Source of the DNA: Shewanella aestuarii | GTDB taxonomy: Bacteria > Pseudomonadota > Gammaproteobacteria > Enterobacterales > Shewanellaceae | Assembly (NCBI RefSeq): GCF_014647215.1 | Contig: NZ_BMOT01000003.1 | Location: forward strand, 267,202-331,201 | Reading direction: 5' to 3' | Length of the DNA: 64,000 bases | Shown here: one piece after another, positions 1-8,888 of the stretch | Position numbering within the stretch: the first letter of the stretch is position 1 | Layout of the letters: every line of letters begins with the position of its first letter | The notes under the pieces: model-generated | The model's database searches: none | Seen by the model: the letters and a program-made list of their open reading frames with translations, nothing else | What the model was told of the DNA's origin: nothing | Program-made: the position numbers and the translations under genes

Positions 1-509
1 AAAGTACGCAGGCCGTATATTCCCATCATTAAAAATTGTGCCTGCACTTGGCTGCTAGTCTCTGAAGCTATCAATCCCTGTGATTTTGCCATTTCAAGTA
101 CTTGCTCAATTCCTTTTTGCCACGCATGAAGGTTACGATGGATCAGCTGATGAATATCTTCATCCTGTTCGCCCACCTCACTTAACGCCTTTGTTAACAA
201 GCAAGCTTGAGTCGCATCACAGCTTAAACACTCCTGTACTATGTTATCCAAATAAGCTTTTAAATTATGCAATGGGTTATTGCTGTTAGTGAAGAAATGT
301 TGGAATTGAACACTACGATCATCATGATACTGACTAATTGCAGCTAAAAGCAGGCCTTTTTTGTTTTCAAAAGCGCAATAAATTGACCCTGGGTGCAATC
401 CCGTTGCCTTGGTTAAATCTGCCATGCTAGTTTTGGCATAACCTTTTACCAAAAATGCTCGCATAGCCGCGCGAAGTACGGCTTGGCGATCAAACTCTGC
501 GTTTCTCAT
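1..509 (-). CDS. TetR/AcrR family transcriptional regulator, 3' end cut by window edge
   Basis: Reading the minus strand from an ATG at 509 gives an open frame running off the left edge (about 169 residues visible). It begins MRNAEFDRQAVLRAAMRAF and continues with the TetR helix-turn-helix (KTSMADLTKATGLHPGSIYC, about residues 27-46), then a helical ligand-binding region containing a Cys pair (ECLSCD). TetR proteins bind palindromic operators as dimers and release them when a small ligand or electrophile binds. It is divergent from the Old Yellow Enzyme gene at 658, and three copies of one 16-bp palindrome lie in the 148-bp gap, so it probably represses that gene and itself. The arrangement resembles NemR-NemA, where cysteine modification is the signal; whether these cysteines have that role is inference. 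Confidence 0.9.
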   Translation of the reverse strand, partial: MRNAEFDRQAVLRAAMRAFLVKGYAKTSMADLTKATGLHPGSIYCAFENKKGLLLAAISQYHDDRSVQFQHFFTNSNNPLHNLKAYLDNIVQECLSCDATQACLLTKALSEVGEQDEDIHQLIHRNLHAWQKGIEQVLEMAKSQGLIASETSSQVQAQFLMMGIYGLRT

Positions 510-577
510 ACTGGCTCTCTTTAGCTATGAGCTATTAGTGATCGATTATTGGTGACGTTTGCTGATTCTAACTAATT

Positions 578-643
578 TTGAATGTTTATTCAAAAACTAG
601 TTGAATGATCGTTCAAATAAGATTATCTTGAATGCGTATTCAA
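578..643. promoter_or_regulatory. Triple palindromic operator between tetR and the OYE gene
   Basis: Three 16-bp sites of the form TTGAAT(N4)ATTCAA lie at 578-593 (TTGAATGTTTATTCAA), 601-616 (TTGAATGATCGTTCAA, one half-site TTGAAC on the complementary strand) and 628-643 (TTGAATGCGTATTCAA). Centre-to-centre distances are 23 and 27 bp. The third site ends two bases before the AAAGGAG ribosome-binding site at 645-651. Placement in a divergent tetR gap makes autoregulation and repression of the reductase gene the natural reading. Confidence 0.8.
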
Positions 644-657
644 GAAAGGAGCCGTAC

Positions 658-1701
658 ATGTCAGCCAACTTATTTCAACCTTATGCATTAAATAATACCT
701 TAACGTTAGCCAACAAAATTTTAATGGCGCCACTTACGCGCTGTATGGCCGATGCTAACTTAGTACCCACTCAACAAATTGCTGACTATTATGCACGTCG
801 TGCTGAAGCTGGATTAATTATCAGTGAAGCCACGATTATTCGTCCTGATGGGCAAGGCTATCCTAATACTCCAGGTTTATTTAGCCCTGAACAAATTCAA
901 GGTTGGAAAGTTGTCACTGATGCCGTTCATGCTAATGGCGGCAAGATATTTGCGCAGTTATGGCATACTGGTCGCGTAGCGCATCCACACTTTTTTGGTG
1001 GTGGTGATGTGTTATCAGCATCCGCCATTGCGGTAGAGGGCAGTGTGCCTAGAATGCGTGAACTCACTTATCAAACGCCTAAAGCGGCCACCAAGGCAGA
1101 CATTGAGCAATTAGTAAAAGATTATGCACAAGCTGCTGCGAATGCGATTGATGCTGGTTTTGATGGCGTTGAAATTCATGGGGCAAACGGCTATTTAATT
1201 GATCAGTTTTTACATCATGACAGTAACCGCCGTGAAGATGAATATGGCCAATCCCCTGAAAATATGTCGCGTTTTGCATTAGAAGTACTTGATGCGATTG
1301 TGGCGCGTATTGGTGCCGAACGCACTGGATTGCGTTTATCGCCAGGTGCTTACTTCAATATGGCAGCAGATAAACGAGATCGTGCAGTATTTGATTACTT
1401 ACTGCCTGAAGTGGCAAAGCGTGATATTGCATTCGTGCATGCTGGAATATTTGATGATGCGATGGAATTTGATTATTTAGACGGTCGAGTATCAAGTTAC
1501 TTACGTCAAGTCTACACCGGCACATTAGTCGGCGTGGGAAGCTATACAGCACAAACGGGTGCACAAGCTATTGCTGCGAACAAGTTCGATTTGCTGGCTA
1601 TTGGACGTCCCTTTATTGCCAATCCTGATTATGTTGCCAAAGTGCGCCAAGGAGAAGCAGTCGTTGAGTACAACGATGCGATGTTGGCTGAGTTAATTTA
1701 A
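658..1701 (+). CDS. nemA: Alkene reductase of the Old Yellow Enzyme family (N-ethylmaleimide reductase-like)
   Basis: This 347-residue protein is a flavin (FMN) ene-reductase that uses NADPH to reduce activated C=C bonds and nitro compounds in the cytoplasm. Family signatures are the start LFQPYALNNTLTLANKILMAPLTR, with the PLTR/C motif near residue 27, the HTGR-type block QLWHTGRVAHP, the substrate-binding pair in EIHGANGYLIDQFLH, and the C-terminal phosphate-binding stretch AIGRPFIANPDY. I chose the ATG at 658 because AAAGGAG (645-651) lies seven bases upstream and family members start MSANLF-like; an in-frame TTG at 601 would place the operators inside the gene. It is divergent from tetR. 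Likely induced by electrophiles through that regulator. The family is clear; the exact substrate is not. Confidence 0.92.
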   Translation: MSANLFQPYALNNTLTLANKILMAPLTRCMADANLVPTQQIADYYARRAEAGLIISEATIIRPDGQGYPNTPGLFSPEQIQGWKVVTDAVHANGGKIFAQLWHTGRVAHPHFFGGGDVLSASAIAVEGSVPRMRELTYQTPKAATKADIEQLVKDYAQAAANAIDAGFDGVEIHGANGYLIDQFLHHDSNRREDEYGQSPENMSRFALEVLDAIVARIGAERTGLRLSPGAYFNMAADKRDRAVFDYLLPEVAKRDIAFVHAGIFDDAMEFDYLDGRVSSYLRQVYTGTLVGVGSYTAQTGAQAIAANKFDLLAIGRPFIANPDYVAKVRQGEAVVEYNDAMLAELI

Positions 1702-1796
1702 GTTTTTGTTTGATTTTTACTGGATATCGCAGCCTGAATAAAGGCTGCGAAACTAAATAGTATCAACCCCAAATTGACATTTTAGTATCCATTTGG

Positions 1797-1824
1797 CCAC
1801 TGCAGATGCAGTGGTCTTTTTTTG
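1797..1824 (+). terminator. Rho-independent terminator after the OYE gene
   Basis: CCACTGCA-GA-TGCAGTGG (1797-1814) is a perfect 8-bp inverted repeat, followed by TCTTTTTTTG. A second hairpin without a U tract, TCGCAGCC/GGCTGCGA, lies upstream at 1727-1750. Confidence 0.75.
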
Positions 1825-1977
1825 TTACTGTCATCGCTGCCATCATTTTACTTTTAGCCAATTTTTTATTTGCCCTACTACTTATTTGCAAACCACTTTG
1901 CTGATATTTGCTATCAGGCTTTTGCTTCTTTACAATCCGCGTTCATTTTATTGGGTTACTCATTGGCGGGTCGAACA

Positions 1978-3318
1978 ATGTATACGTTAAAGCAACTAGA
2001 GTCGGGTGAACTAAAGGGCATAACACGCTTGCAAATTGTTGCCGAGTTAACTGAGTTTCCGCGGGCGATTTTTTCGTTAGCTGACAGTTTGGAGATCCTC
2101 GATTTATCTGATAATCAATTATCGAGTTTACCGGATGACTTTGACCAACTCAGCCAGTTACGAATTCTATTTCTTTCACAAAATAAGTTCACTGAAATTC
2201 CAGCAATATTAGGCAAGTGTCCTAAACTGGAGATGATCGGTTTCAAAGCCAATCAAATTAGCTATATTGCAGAAGATGCTTTACCTGATCACACCCGTTG
2301 GTTAATTTTAACCGATAACCAACTAAGCCATTTACCTGAATCATTTGGCCGCTTAACGCAACTTAGAAAGCTGGCTTTGGCAGGAAATCAACTCGTTGAT
2401 TTACCTGAGTCGATGGCGCATTGTCAGGCATTAGAGTTAGTCAGACTTTCCGCCAATCAATTGCGCCATATTCCAGAATGGCTGTTAGATTTACCTCGGT
2501 TGAGTTGGTTAGCGTTTGCGGGGAATCCTTTTAGTCATGTAGAAGAATGTTTGAACGACAGTGTGCCAATGATCCACCCTGATAATTTGCAATTGAACGA
2601 GCAACTTGGCCAAGGAGCGTCGGGGATTATTTATAAAGCTCATTGGGTTAATAAACCGCAGCTGTACCAACACTTACCCGATGACGTGGCGGTTAAAATA
2701 TTTAAAGGGGCAATTACCAGTGATGGATATCCAGCAGACGAACTGGATTGTTGTTTAACGACGGGCAAGCATAAAAGTTTGATTCCTGCGATAGGCCAAA
2801 TACATCATGGTGAAACACTAGGGTTGGTGATGTCGCTTATTCCTTGTGGCTATCAAAACCTAGGTTTACCTCCATCGCTAGTCACCTGTACCAGAGATAC
2901 TTTTGCCGCGGGGACTTTGTTTACCCTTGATGCAATAACACATATTGCCAAGCAGATGGCTGATACCTTAAAGCATATGCATCAACAGCAGATCAGTCAT
3001 GGCGATATTTATGCCCATAATATTATGATAGATGATACTTTTAAGGTGTTATTTGGGGATTTTGGCGCGGCATCCAATTTGAGTAATTTACCTAACTCTC
3101 AAAGTCAAAAAATGCATCGCATTGAAGTACGAGCATTAGGATGTTTATTAGAGGATTTACTTGGATTAATTCTGCCAGAAAATCCTGAGTATCACTCAGA
3201 AAAATATCAGCAATTAACTGCACTTGCATTTGAGTGCATGCAAGACAGCTCAGCTTCTCGCCCAGACTTTAGTTGCCTACTTAAACAATTAAACACCATA
3301 TTACCTGTTTATGATTGA
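1978..3318 (+). CDS. Leucine-rich repeat protein fused to a protein-kinase domain
   Basis: A 446-residue fusion. Residues about 35-195 are leucine-rich repeats of the bacterial short type (LEILDLSDNQLSSLP, LRKLALAGNQLVDLP, LELVRLSANQLRHIP). Residues about 205-446 form a Hanks-type kinase: glycine loop LGQGASGIIY, ATP lysine in VAVKIF (K240), catalytic loop HGDIYAHN (H341, D343) and metal-binding DFG at 361-363. The usual HRD is HGD here, but the aspartate is kept, so activity is plausible. No signal peptide or membrane segment is evident when translation starts at the ATG at 1978. An in-frame ATG at 1870 would add 36 residues that do not look like the family. The 3' end overlaps the convergent c-di-GMP gene by 10 bp. 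Substrate and role are unknown. Confidence 0.85.
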   Translation: MYTLKQLESGELKGITRLQIVAELTEFPRAIFSLADSLEILDLSDNQLSSLPDDFDQLSQLRILFLSQNKFTEIPAILGKCPKLEMIGFKANQISYIAEDALPDHTRWLILTDNQLSHLPESFGRLTQLRKLALAGNQLVDLPESMAHCQALELVRLSANQLRHIPEWLLDLPRLSWLAFAGNPFSHVEECLNDSVPMIHPDNLQLNEQLGQGASGIIYKAHWVNKPQLYQHLPDDVAVKIFKGAITSDGYPADELDCCLTTGKHKSLIPAIGQIHHGETLGLVMSLIPCGYQNLGLPPSLVTCTRDTFAAGTLFTLDAITHIAKQMADTLKHMHQQQISHGDIYAHNIMIDDTFKVLFGDFGAASNLSNLPNSQSQKMHRIEVRALGCLLEDLLGLILPENPEYHSEKYQQLTALAFECMQDSSASRPDFSCLLKQLNTILPVYD

Positions 3319-6056
3319 TTAAAAATGGCTAAGGCATGTTCGATAGTCGCAGCAGGTTTTCCCAGTAAATAGCCCTGGGCATAATCAATATGATATTGAT
3401 GTAATAGGGCTAAAATCTGTTGATTTTCGACAAATTCCGCAACGGTTTTTGTGCCCATTTTATGGGCAAAAGTCGCGATGGTTTCAACTAATAACTGCGC
3501 TTTAGGATCGGTATCTAAATATCGAATTAATGAGCCATCAATTTTAATAATATCTATGTCCAAACTCAGTAAGTGGACAAAATTGGAATACCCCGCGCCA
3601 AAATCATCAATGGCAATTTTACAGCCAAGCGGTTTGACTAATTTTATAAAATGCTCAACTGCTTCATAATTCGTAATTTCTTCGCTTTCTAATAATTCAA
3701 ACGTTAATCTTTTGCAGGCATCAGCTTGGTTGTGAAGTAATGCCAAAATCGCTTCTAGGTTTTGGGGAATGGCAATATCGTCTAAGGTGATATTGACTGA
3801 AAACTCATATGGCTGATCTCTAAATAACGCCATGGATTTTGTCAGCATACAACGCATTAATTGAGGGTAAAGCCGTGATTTTCTTGCCGCTGGCATAAAC
3901 TGGTAGGGGGCAAGTATCTCACCAGTAGGTAATTTAATTCGCATCAAACATTCAAATTTTACTGGCGCATCAATCAAAGGTTGGATCAATTGGATATAAG
4001 GCACTACCCACTGCTCTTGTGCCGCCATTGCCAACATTCGGCTTTGACGCATGTTTTCTTCAAAAGCTTCCGAATCAGCCATGTCGACATTAAAGCAGCA
4101 ATATTCAATATGTTGTTTTTTGGCAAATCGTCTTGCTAAATCAGCTTGACGATGAAGTTGGCTTGCCGATGAAGTTAGCTGTTTTTCTGCACCTGTATCA
4201 GGCGGTTGATGGGCACAGCTGGCAAGTATTGCCCCTCCTATACTGACAGAAATAGAGTATTCACTATTCTCTATCAGCAATGGGGCTTGGCAGATATCCT
4301 TGTAGACAGAATGGGCCAATTCTGAAAGGGTTGAGTCAGTCACTAGCGGAGATTCTGGTTTAGATAATGCGATAACGAATTCATCTGGCCCTGTCTTATA
4401 CAGGTTGATATGCGGGCTTTTAGGCGACAAACGTTGTGCGACTTCTAGCAGTGCAGCGTCTCCAACATCAATACCATAAAAATCATTAAACTCGCCAAAA
4501 TCATTGATGTTAATTACCAATAAGGCGGTGATTGTTTGCTCTGCTAAATCACTATATAGCTTTTTACGGTTAGGCAATGAGGTTAAGGAATTAAAATAAG
4601 CTTCTTGATATAACTTACTATTTTGTATTTCGATGTGATTAAAGCTGTTTTGTAATGATTGACGCATTTGATTAAAGTTTTCAGCTAATTGCTGAATTTC
4701 ATCTTGGCTATTAATGGTTAATACCTGAGATAAATTGCCCTTTACAATGTTTTGTGTCCACTTGGTGAGTTTTAAAATATCTTCAGTCACCAATTTACCC
4801 ACACGGGTAAATAGCCAGCTTGATAATAACACCACACCACCAAGCAGAAGCACCTGAAATAACAACATTCTCAGTAATTCATCACCATAAAGTTTTACTT
4901 GAATTGAGCCCGCATAAAACCCTTTTATTTGACCACGGTAAACAATAGGTTGCACAAACTGGCTGTAACCAAGTAAAAACTCAGCTGTACGGGTTCTTGG
5001 GGTTTCAACCCATTTTACTTTTGATGGCCGTGATGCGGTTATTATTTGCCCCTGTTTGGCCTGTGTAAGGGCTTGAGGAATTAGATTTACCCACATGCCA
5101 TTAATAAAGTAATCCGCTGTACTATCGAACCCAAGTTGTGTTGCGCGTGATTGCTGAATCGCTAAATTTTGCGCTCGGTGGCGTAGAGTAATTAATTGTC
5201 CGTTTTTATCTAATACGGCAAAGTCAGATAAGGTTATTTGAAACAGGCTACTTTGGGTTTTATCAACCCTTGTGGTTGCGGGTAAAAAAAACTTTGTTAG
5301 CGCATCATCAATTAATCTTTTTTGCAGGTTAAGTTGTTCAAAATTGGTACCTTCACCATTTAAGACTAAGTGCATACCATGGACTATCTCAATTAAACCT
5401 TGCTTCATTAATTGTCGATTTAAATGCAGCTGATAGCTTAAAAACAGTGCTTGAGCACATACCAAAATAAGAATATTACTCAGCACTAATTTACGGTGGA
5501 AAGGCATTTTTTGATGCAAAAGCCAATACAGCAAAGGCTCTAGAATACAAAACAATAAAAATGTGCCAATTAATGCAAGGGTCAATATTTGACTAATTAA
5601 GGTTATTTTGGGCCAATCCGCGATACGTAGAATCGAGTTTGTTCCTCCCCATGGATTTGCTGAAGTTTGGGGGTTATTGGGGTCTAAAATCCATACAGGT
5701 TCAAGTTTATCTTTAATAAAAAGCACTAATTTATATTCTAAATCACCCGGATAGACGGGTAATTCATAAACATATTCATCTTTCTGCGGCTTAAGTTGGT
5801 AATAAGGATCATCAATATGCCAGTCACTAAAGCCGCCAGTAACAAATACTTTTTCGATAACTGCATCAGAGTTTATTTCCCATTGGCTTCGAATTTCAGT
5901 ATTTAAATTCAAGGGTAATTTGATGAGATAAGGTTCTAATGCATCGGCTTTTAATGTCTGGATGACTAGGCTTTGAAGTGGCCACAACAAAAATAAGCCA
6001 ATTAGAATGGCTAATCTGAATTTCCATTTATGCAGATAATGGGCAATTAAGCTCAT
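3309..6056 (-). CDS. Membrane GGDEF-EAL protein with an N-terminal CBM48/AMPK-type domain and HAMP
   Basis: A 915-residue inner-membrane c-di-GMP protein. In order: a membrane segment (about 14-33); a region at about 55-145 resembling the glycogen-binding E-set fold (VFVTGGFSDW, GDLEYKLVLF, WILDPNNPQTSANPWGGTNS); a second membrane segment (about 150-175); a large presumably periplasmic sensor region; a third membrane segment near 405-425; a HAMP linker; GGDEF; and EAL. The cyclase signature is GPDEF (556-560), not GGDEF, and no RxxD inhibitory site precedes it, so cyclase activity is doubtful. The EAL domain reads ECL at the start but keeps the metal and catalytic residues I can see (SVNIT, FELLESE, DDFGAGYSN, IKIDGS, AEFVE, AQGYLLGKP), so it is probably an active phosphodiesterase. 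It overlaps the kinase gene tail to tail by 10 bp. Confidence 0.9.
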   Translation of the reverse strand: MSLIAHYLHKWKFRLAILIGLFLLWPLQSLVIQTLKADALEPYLIKLPLNLNTEIRSQWEINSDAVIEKVFVTGGFSDWHIDDPYYQLKPQKDEYVYELPVYPGDLEYKLVLFIKDKLEPVWILDPNNPQTSANPWGGTNSILRIADWPKITLISQILTLALIGTFLLFCILEPLLYWLLHQKMPFHRKLVLSNILILVCAQALFLSYQLHLNRQLMKQGLIEIVHGMHLVLNGEGTNFEQLNLQKRLIDDALTKFFLPATTRVDKTQSSLFQITLSDFAVLDKNGQLITLRHRAQNLAIQQSRATQLGFDSTADYFINGMWVNLIPQALTQAKQGQIITASRPSKVKWVETPRTRTAEFLLGYSQFVQPIVYRGQIKGFYAGSIQVKLYGDELLRMLLFQVLLLGGVVLLSSWLFTRVGKLVTEDILKLTKWTQNIVKGNLSQVLTINSQDEIQQLAENFNQMRQSLQNSFNHIEIQNSKLYQEAYFNSLTSLPNRKKLYSDLAEQTITALLVININDFGEFNDFYGIDVGDAALLEVAQRLSPKSPHINLYKTGPDEFVIALSKPESPLVTDSTLSELAHSVYKDICQAPLLIENSEYSISVSIGGAILASCAHQPPDTGAEKQLTSSASQLHRQADLARRFAKKQHIEYCCFNVDMADSEAFEENMRQSRMLAMAAQEQWVVPYIQLIQPLIDAPVKFECLMRIKLPTGEILAPYQFMPAARKSRLYPQLMRCMLTKSMALFRDQPYEFSVNITLDDIAIPQNLEAILALLHNQADACKRLTFELLESEEITNYEAVEHFIKLVKPLGCKIAIDDFGAGYSNFVHLLSLDIDIIKIDGSLIRYLDTDPKAQLLVETIATFAHKMGTKTVAEFVENQQILALLHQYHIDYAQGYLLGKPAATIEHALAIFNQS

Positions 6057-6400
6057 GCCATGAATACACTTTTATAATGATGTTGTGATTTACGTATCAA
6101 CACATAATAGCCTTATGCCGATGGTGTCCAACACATTAAATGCGCCAATGTGTTAGTGAATTGTTATAGATAATATGCGGTGCAAATCAAATGAGGTCAA
6201 GGCGCGTGTAAGTTGAATAGCGATTTAATCAGAGTCGCATACTAGGTAAACCATATTTTCAATACTATTGGTCATTTAGTGACTGTTGCATGAGAAATAC
6301 TACAGAAAAGTAATAATAAAATCTTAGTGATAAATGTATGTAGAGATAGGGTTAGTTTAAGTATTATAATCAAATGATAATATTTAGATGAGTGATCACA
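6057..6400. other. Intergenic region upstream of the GGDEF-EAL and RHH genes
   Basis: This 344-bp divergent spacer must hold promoters for both neighbours. The clearest element is a perfect inverted repeat, AACACATT (6130-6137) and AATGTGTT (6147-6154), with a 9-base loop and no U tract, about 75-100 bp upstream of the GGDEF-EAL start. I saw no open frame worth calling. Confidence 0.4.
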
Positions 6401-6592
6401 ATGGAAAACAAAACAGCACGTTTTACCGTGTTATTAGACCCAAGTAAGAAGCAGGCTTTTGAGCAACTTTGCGCCTCCCAAGACTTAACTCCATCACAAG
6501 TTGTTCGTCAATTAATCCGAGGTTACCTTGAGCAGCATGATGTGACATATGGTGAACAAAAGCCGACTAATAACCCAAAAGTTAACAGTTAA
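6401..6592 (+). CDS. Small ribbon-helix-helix (CopG/Arc-type) protein
   Basis: A 63-residue protein, MENKTARFTVLLDPSKKQAF followed by EQLCASQDLTPSQVVRQLIRGYLEQH. The pattern is one beta-strand (ARFTVLLD), then two helices joined by a DLTPSQ turn, as in CopG/Arc/MetJ DNA-binding dimers. Starting at ATG 6401 keeps the strand near the N-terminus; a GTG at 6392 would add three residues. No toxin gene is adjacent, so it is better read as a stand-alone regulator than as an antitoxin. Target unknown. Confidence 0.7.
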   Translation: MENKTARFTVLLDPSKKQAFEQLCASQDLTPSQVVRQLIRGYLEQHDVTYGEQKPTNNPKVNS

Positions 6593-6765
6593 GCTGGTTT
6601 TTACCCTAATGCTAGCAATGTTCTCTAGCTCAAGTATGATAATTTTATTATAATACTATTATCATTTTTGTCAGAATCACGCTTACACGCATTAATCTCG
6701 ATATTGAGTATTCATCGCATTTTAGGTTCTGGCTGTTACAGTTTGTTAATTAAAGAGAATTTGTG

Positions 6766-7110
6766 ATGAGCGATACTATTCCACCCTGTCCAAAATGTGA
6801 GTCACCTTATGCCTATTCAGATGGTACCCTGTTAATTTGCCCCGAGTGTGCGAATGAATGGAACCCAAATGAAGTGGTTGTTGATCCCGATGCCATCATT
6901 CTTAACGATGCTGTAGGCAATTTGCTTGCTGAAGGTGACAAAGTTACTTTAATTAAAGATCTCAAAGTAAAAGGGTCTTCTTTGGTGTTAAAAGTAGGCA
7001 CCAAAGCTGTGATTAATCGTTTTGTCGCTGGCGATCATGATATCGATTGTAAAGTGGATGGTAACGGTCAAATGATGCTGAAATCGAAGTTTGTGAAAAA
7101 ACAAAACTAG
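6766..7110 (+). CDS. yjdM: Zinc-ribbon YjdM (PhnA-type) protein
   Basis: A 114-residue protein with an N-terminal zinc ribbon ([27 protein letters not shown], Cys pairs at about residues 8/11 and 26/29), then the conserved domain with the signature [26 protein letters not shown] and C-terminal KSKFVKK. This is the family once named PhnA; the name came from a phosphonate locus, but the E. coli member is not established as a phosphonatase and its role is unknown. Start is ATG 6766, preceded by AAAGAGA; a GTG lies one codon upstream. A terminator follows at 7164-7195, so it is probably monocistronic. Confidence 0.88.
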   Translation: MSDTIPPCPKCESPYAYSDGTLLICPECANEWNPNEVVVDPDAIILNDAVGNLLAEGDKVTLIKDLKVKGSSLVLKVGTKAVINRFVAGDHDIDCKVDGNGQMMLKSKFVKKQN

Positions 7111-7163
7111 ACACAATTCAGCATTCAAAAGTGAAAATTTATCTGGCTATGCCAAATGAAATT

Positions 7164-7195
7164 GCCCGAAGAGACTTATCTCATCGGGCTTTTTT
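7164..7195 (+). terminator. Rho-independent terminator after yjdM
   Basis: GCCCGA-A-GAGA-CTTA-TCTC-A-TCGGGC hairpin (7164-7189) followed by six T residues (7190-7195). Confidence 0.85.
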
Positions 7196-7488
7196 ATGGC
7201 CGTAGCTCTATTAAGGCAACACTTTAATTGGGTATTTTCATCATAGTGCTGGTTAATATTAAAGCGTTACTCCCAATAATGAACTTCGCTAATGAAATCT
7301 ATTCATTGATATGATTAAATTTACAAGGAACTTAATAAAAATCTTTTATTTTCAATTATATAAGTTGTTCGTTGTCACGAGGCTTAAGATGCAATTTTTT
7401 ATTGCCTATTTTAGTACATAATGAGTTTTGGACTATAATGTGAATATTAACATTATTGCTTTCAGCGCTGGATTGTGAGTAAAGTTTG

Positions 7489-8311
7489 ATGATGAAAAAA
7501 ATCTGTTTTTGCATGATAGCGCCTTTCATTATTCTTATATATTCATCATTTGTTAATGCATGCGAAATGACGATGGGCTATCGCTTAAATGACAGGCCTC
7601 CGCTTATTGGGGAATATCCTGATAATTCAGGACTATATTTCGATTTATACACACAAGCCCTAGAAAAAATAAACTGTACGTTAAAAGTAATACGTGAACC
7701 CAAACAACGTCTGCTGCATAAACTAAAGTCTGGATACATTGATTTTTATCCCGGCTCTACCTTTACAACAGAGCGGGCTAGCTATATGTATTTTATTAAA
7801 AACGGATTATCAGATAGTTATACTGCTCTGTCAGCTCCTACAACCCCTCCAATGAATGACATGTCCGTATTGAAGGATAAAGTGTTACTTTTGCATCATG
7901 GCGGACCTTTGCATAATGCTGATAATTATGGCGCAATTATCAGAGAAGTTGAGGGCCTTGATATTGCTCGAGCTATCAAATTACTGCAAAAAGGCAGAGG
8001 TGACTACTTTATTTATAATACTGAATCTATTAGGTATTTCTTGAAAAAAACATCCCGTAGATATCGCTATGCGCCCATGTTGTGGTACACCTAGCCACAT
8101 GTACTTGGGTTTTTCAAAACTATCCCCGCATATAAGACTAAATCACAATCCAGATTTCTTGCCAGAACAGCCCTTATCTATCGTTAATTATCCCGAGAAC
8201 CTTGACTCCTCAAGCAATGCTAAGAAGCTAGAGCAAGCGTTGCAAATAATGATAACTAATGGGGAATTTAATGCGCTTTATGAGCGGTATTATGGAGCAA
8301 GTAGCGACTAA
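7489..8311 (+). pseudogene. Periplasmic solute-binding (SBP family 3-like) protein, frameshifted
   Basis: Two adjacent frames together read as one secreted binding-type protein of about 270 residues. The first (7489-8094) has a signal peptide (KKICFCMIAPFIILIYSS, then cleavage near VNAC) and SBP-like segments (YRLNDRPPLIGEYPDNSG, YFDLYTQALEKINC, GYIDFYPGSTFTTERASYM). It stops at a TAG at 8092-8094, right after MLWYT. The second, one register over, continues without a gap: PSHMYLGFSKLSP, then LEQALQIMITNGEFNALYERYYG, the usual final helix of the fold. One missing base near 8090 would explain it. Either a recent pseudogene or a sequencing error. No transporter genes are adjacent, as is common for the orphan binding proteins of this clade. 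Confidence 0.7.
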
Positions 8312-8420
8312 AGGTCGATTTTTCAAGAGAATAGCTCCATCCGCAACGTCTTATTTGACCGATACACTATATTGGGGCTGTTTTTATGCGAGATAAACTT
8401 TTATTGTCGTCATTTGACAA

Positions 8421-8451
8421 ACAAAAAGGGCTTAGCATTGCTGCTAAGCCC
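8421..8451 (-). terminator. Terminator of the tmRNA gene
   Basis: On the minus strand, GGGCTTAGCA-GCAA-TGCTAAGCCC is a perfect 10-bp stem followed by TTTTTGTTTG. It lies 11 bases beyond the CCA end of the tmRNA. Confidence 0.9.
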
Positions 8452-8461
8452 TTCTATAAAT

Positions 8462-8817
8462 TGGTGGAGGCGGCGGGACTTGAACCCGCGTCCAGAAAGC
8501 CTACATCCTCGGCACTACATGTTTAGTCTCTCTTTTATTTAACCAATTAGTCTCCGAAAGACAGGATGCTACTTGGTGAGTCCGGTACTGTTTCGCGGTT
8601 CACCCCCGGACGGAGTTCCCTCGCTAGCACACTGTAATATGACCATCAAAATCCACTGCCCACGTGCGAAACGTGTGGTTGATGGCTAGCTAGCCTAAGC
8701 TGCTAGAGAGTAGTTAGAGTCGTTTGCAACTATAACGGTGCGGCTTTTTACGAGGCCAACCGCCCCTCGACATGCTCCTTGGGTTTCGTGAATCCTGTCG
8801 AATCCAGAATCGCCCCC
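8462..8817 (-). ncRNA. ssrA: Transfer-messenger RNA (tmRNA)
   Basis: About 356 nt. The minus strand starts GGGGGCGATTCTGGATTCGA and ends GTTCAAGTCCCGCCGCCTCC ACCA, i.e. a tRNA-Ala-like half with T arm and encoded CCA. The messenger part at 8727-8695 encodes the degradation tag ANDSNYSLAA followed by TAG; the resume alanine codon is GCA. tmRNA enters stalled ribosomes with SmpB, and the tag directs the released protein to ClpXP-type proteases. smpB lies 71 bp upstream on the same strand. The ends are placed by homology to the conserved acceptor stem. Confidence 0.97.
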
Positions 8818-8888
8818 AATTAGTAATAGTGTAACGTGTTGTTTGGTGAATACCTAGCAAGGATTAACAAAATATCATTGTTTGGTTA

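Noticed and set aside
601..657. Longer N-terminus of the OYE protein
   Set aside because: It would start at TTG and run through two operator palindromes; a strong site precedes ATG 658.
1870..1977. Longer N-terminus of the LRR kinase with a membrane-like segment
   Set aside because: No ribosome-binding site at 1870, and the added residues do not fit the family start MYTLKQLESGEL.
6636..6669. ATGATAAT/ATTATCAT repeat followed by T run as Fur box or terminator
   Set aside because: All-AT stem in an AT-rich gap; too weak to call, and the Fur resemblance is partial.
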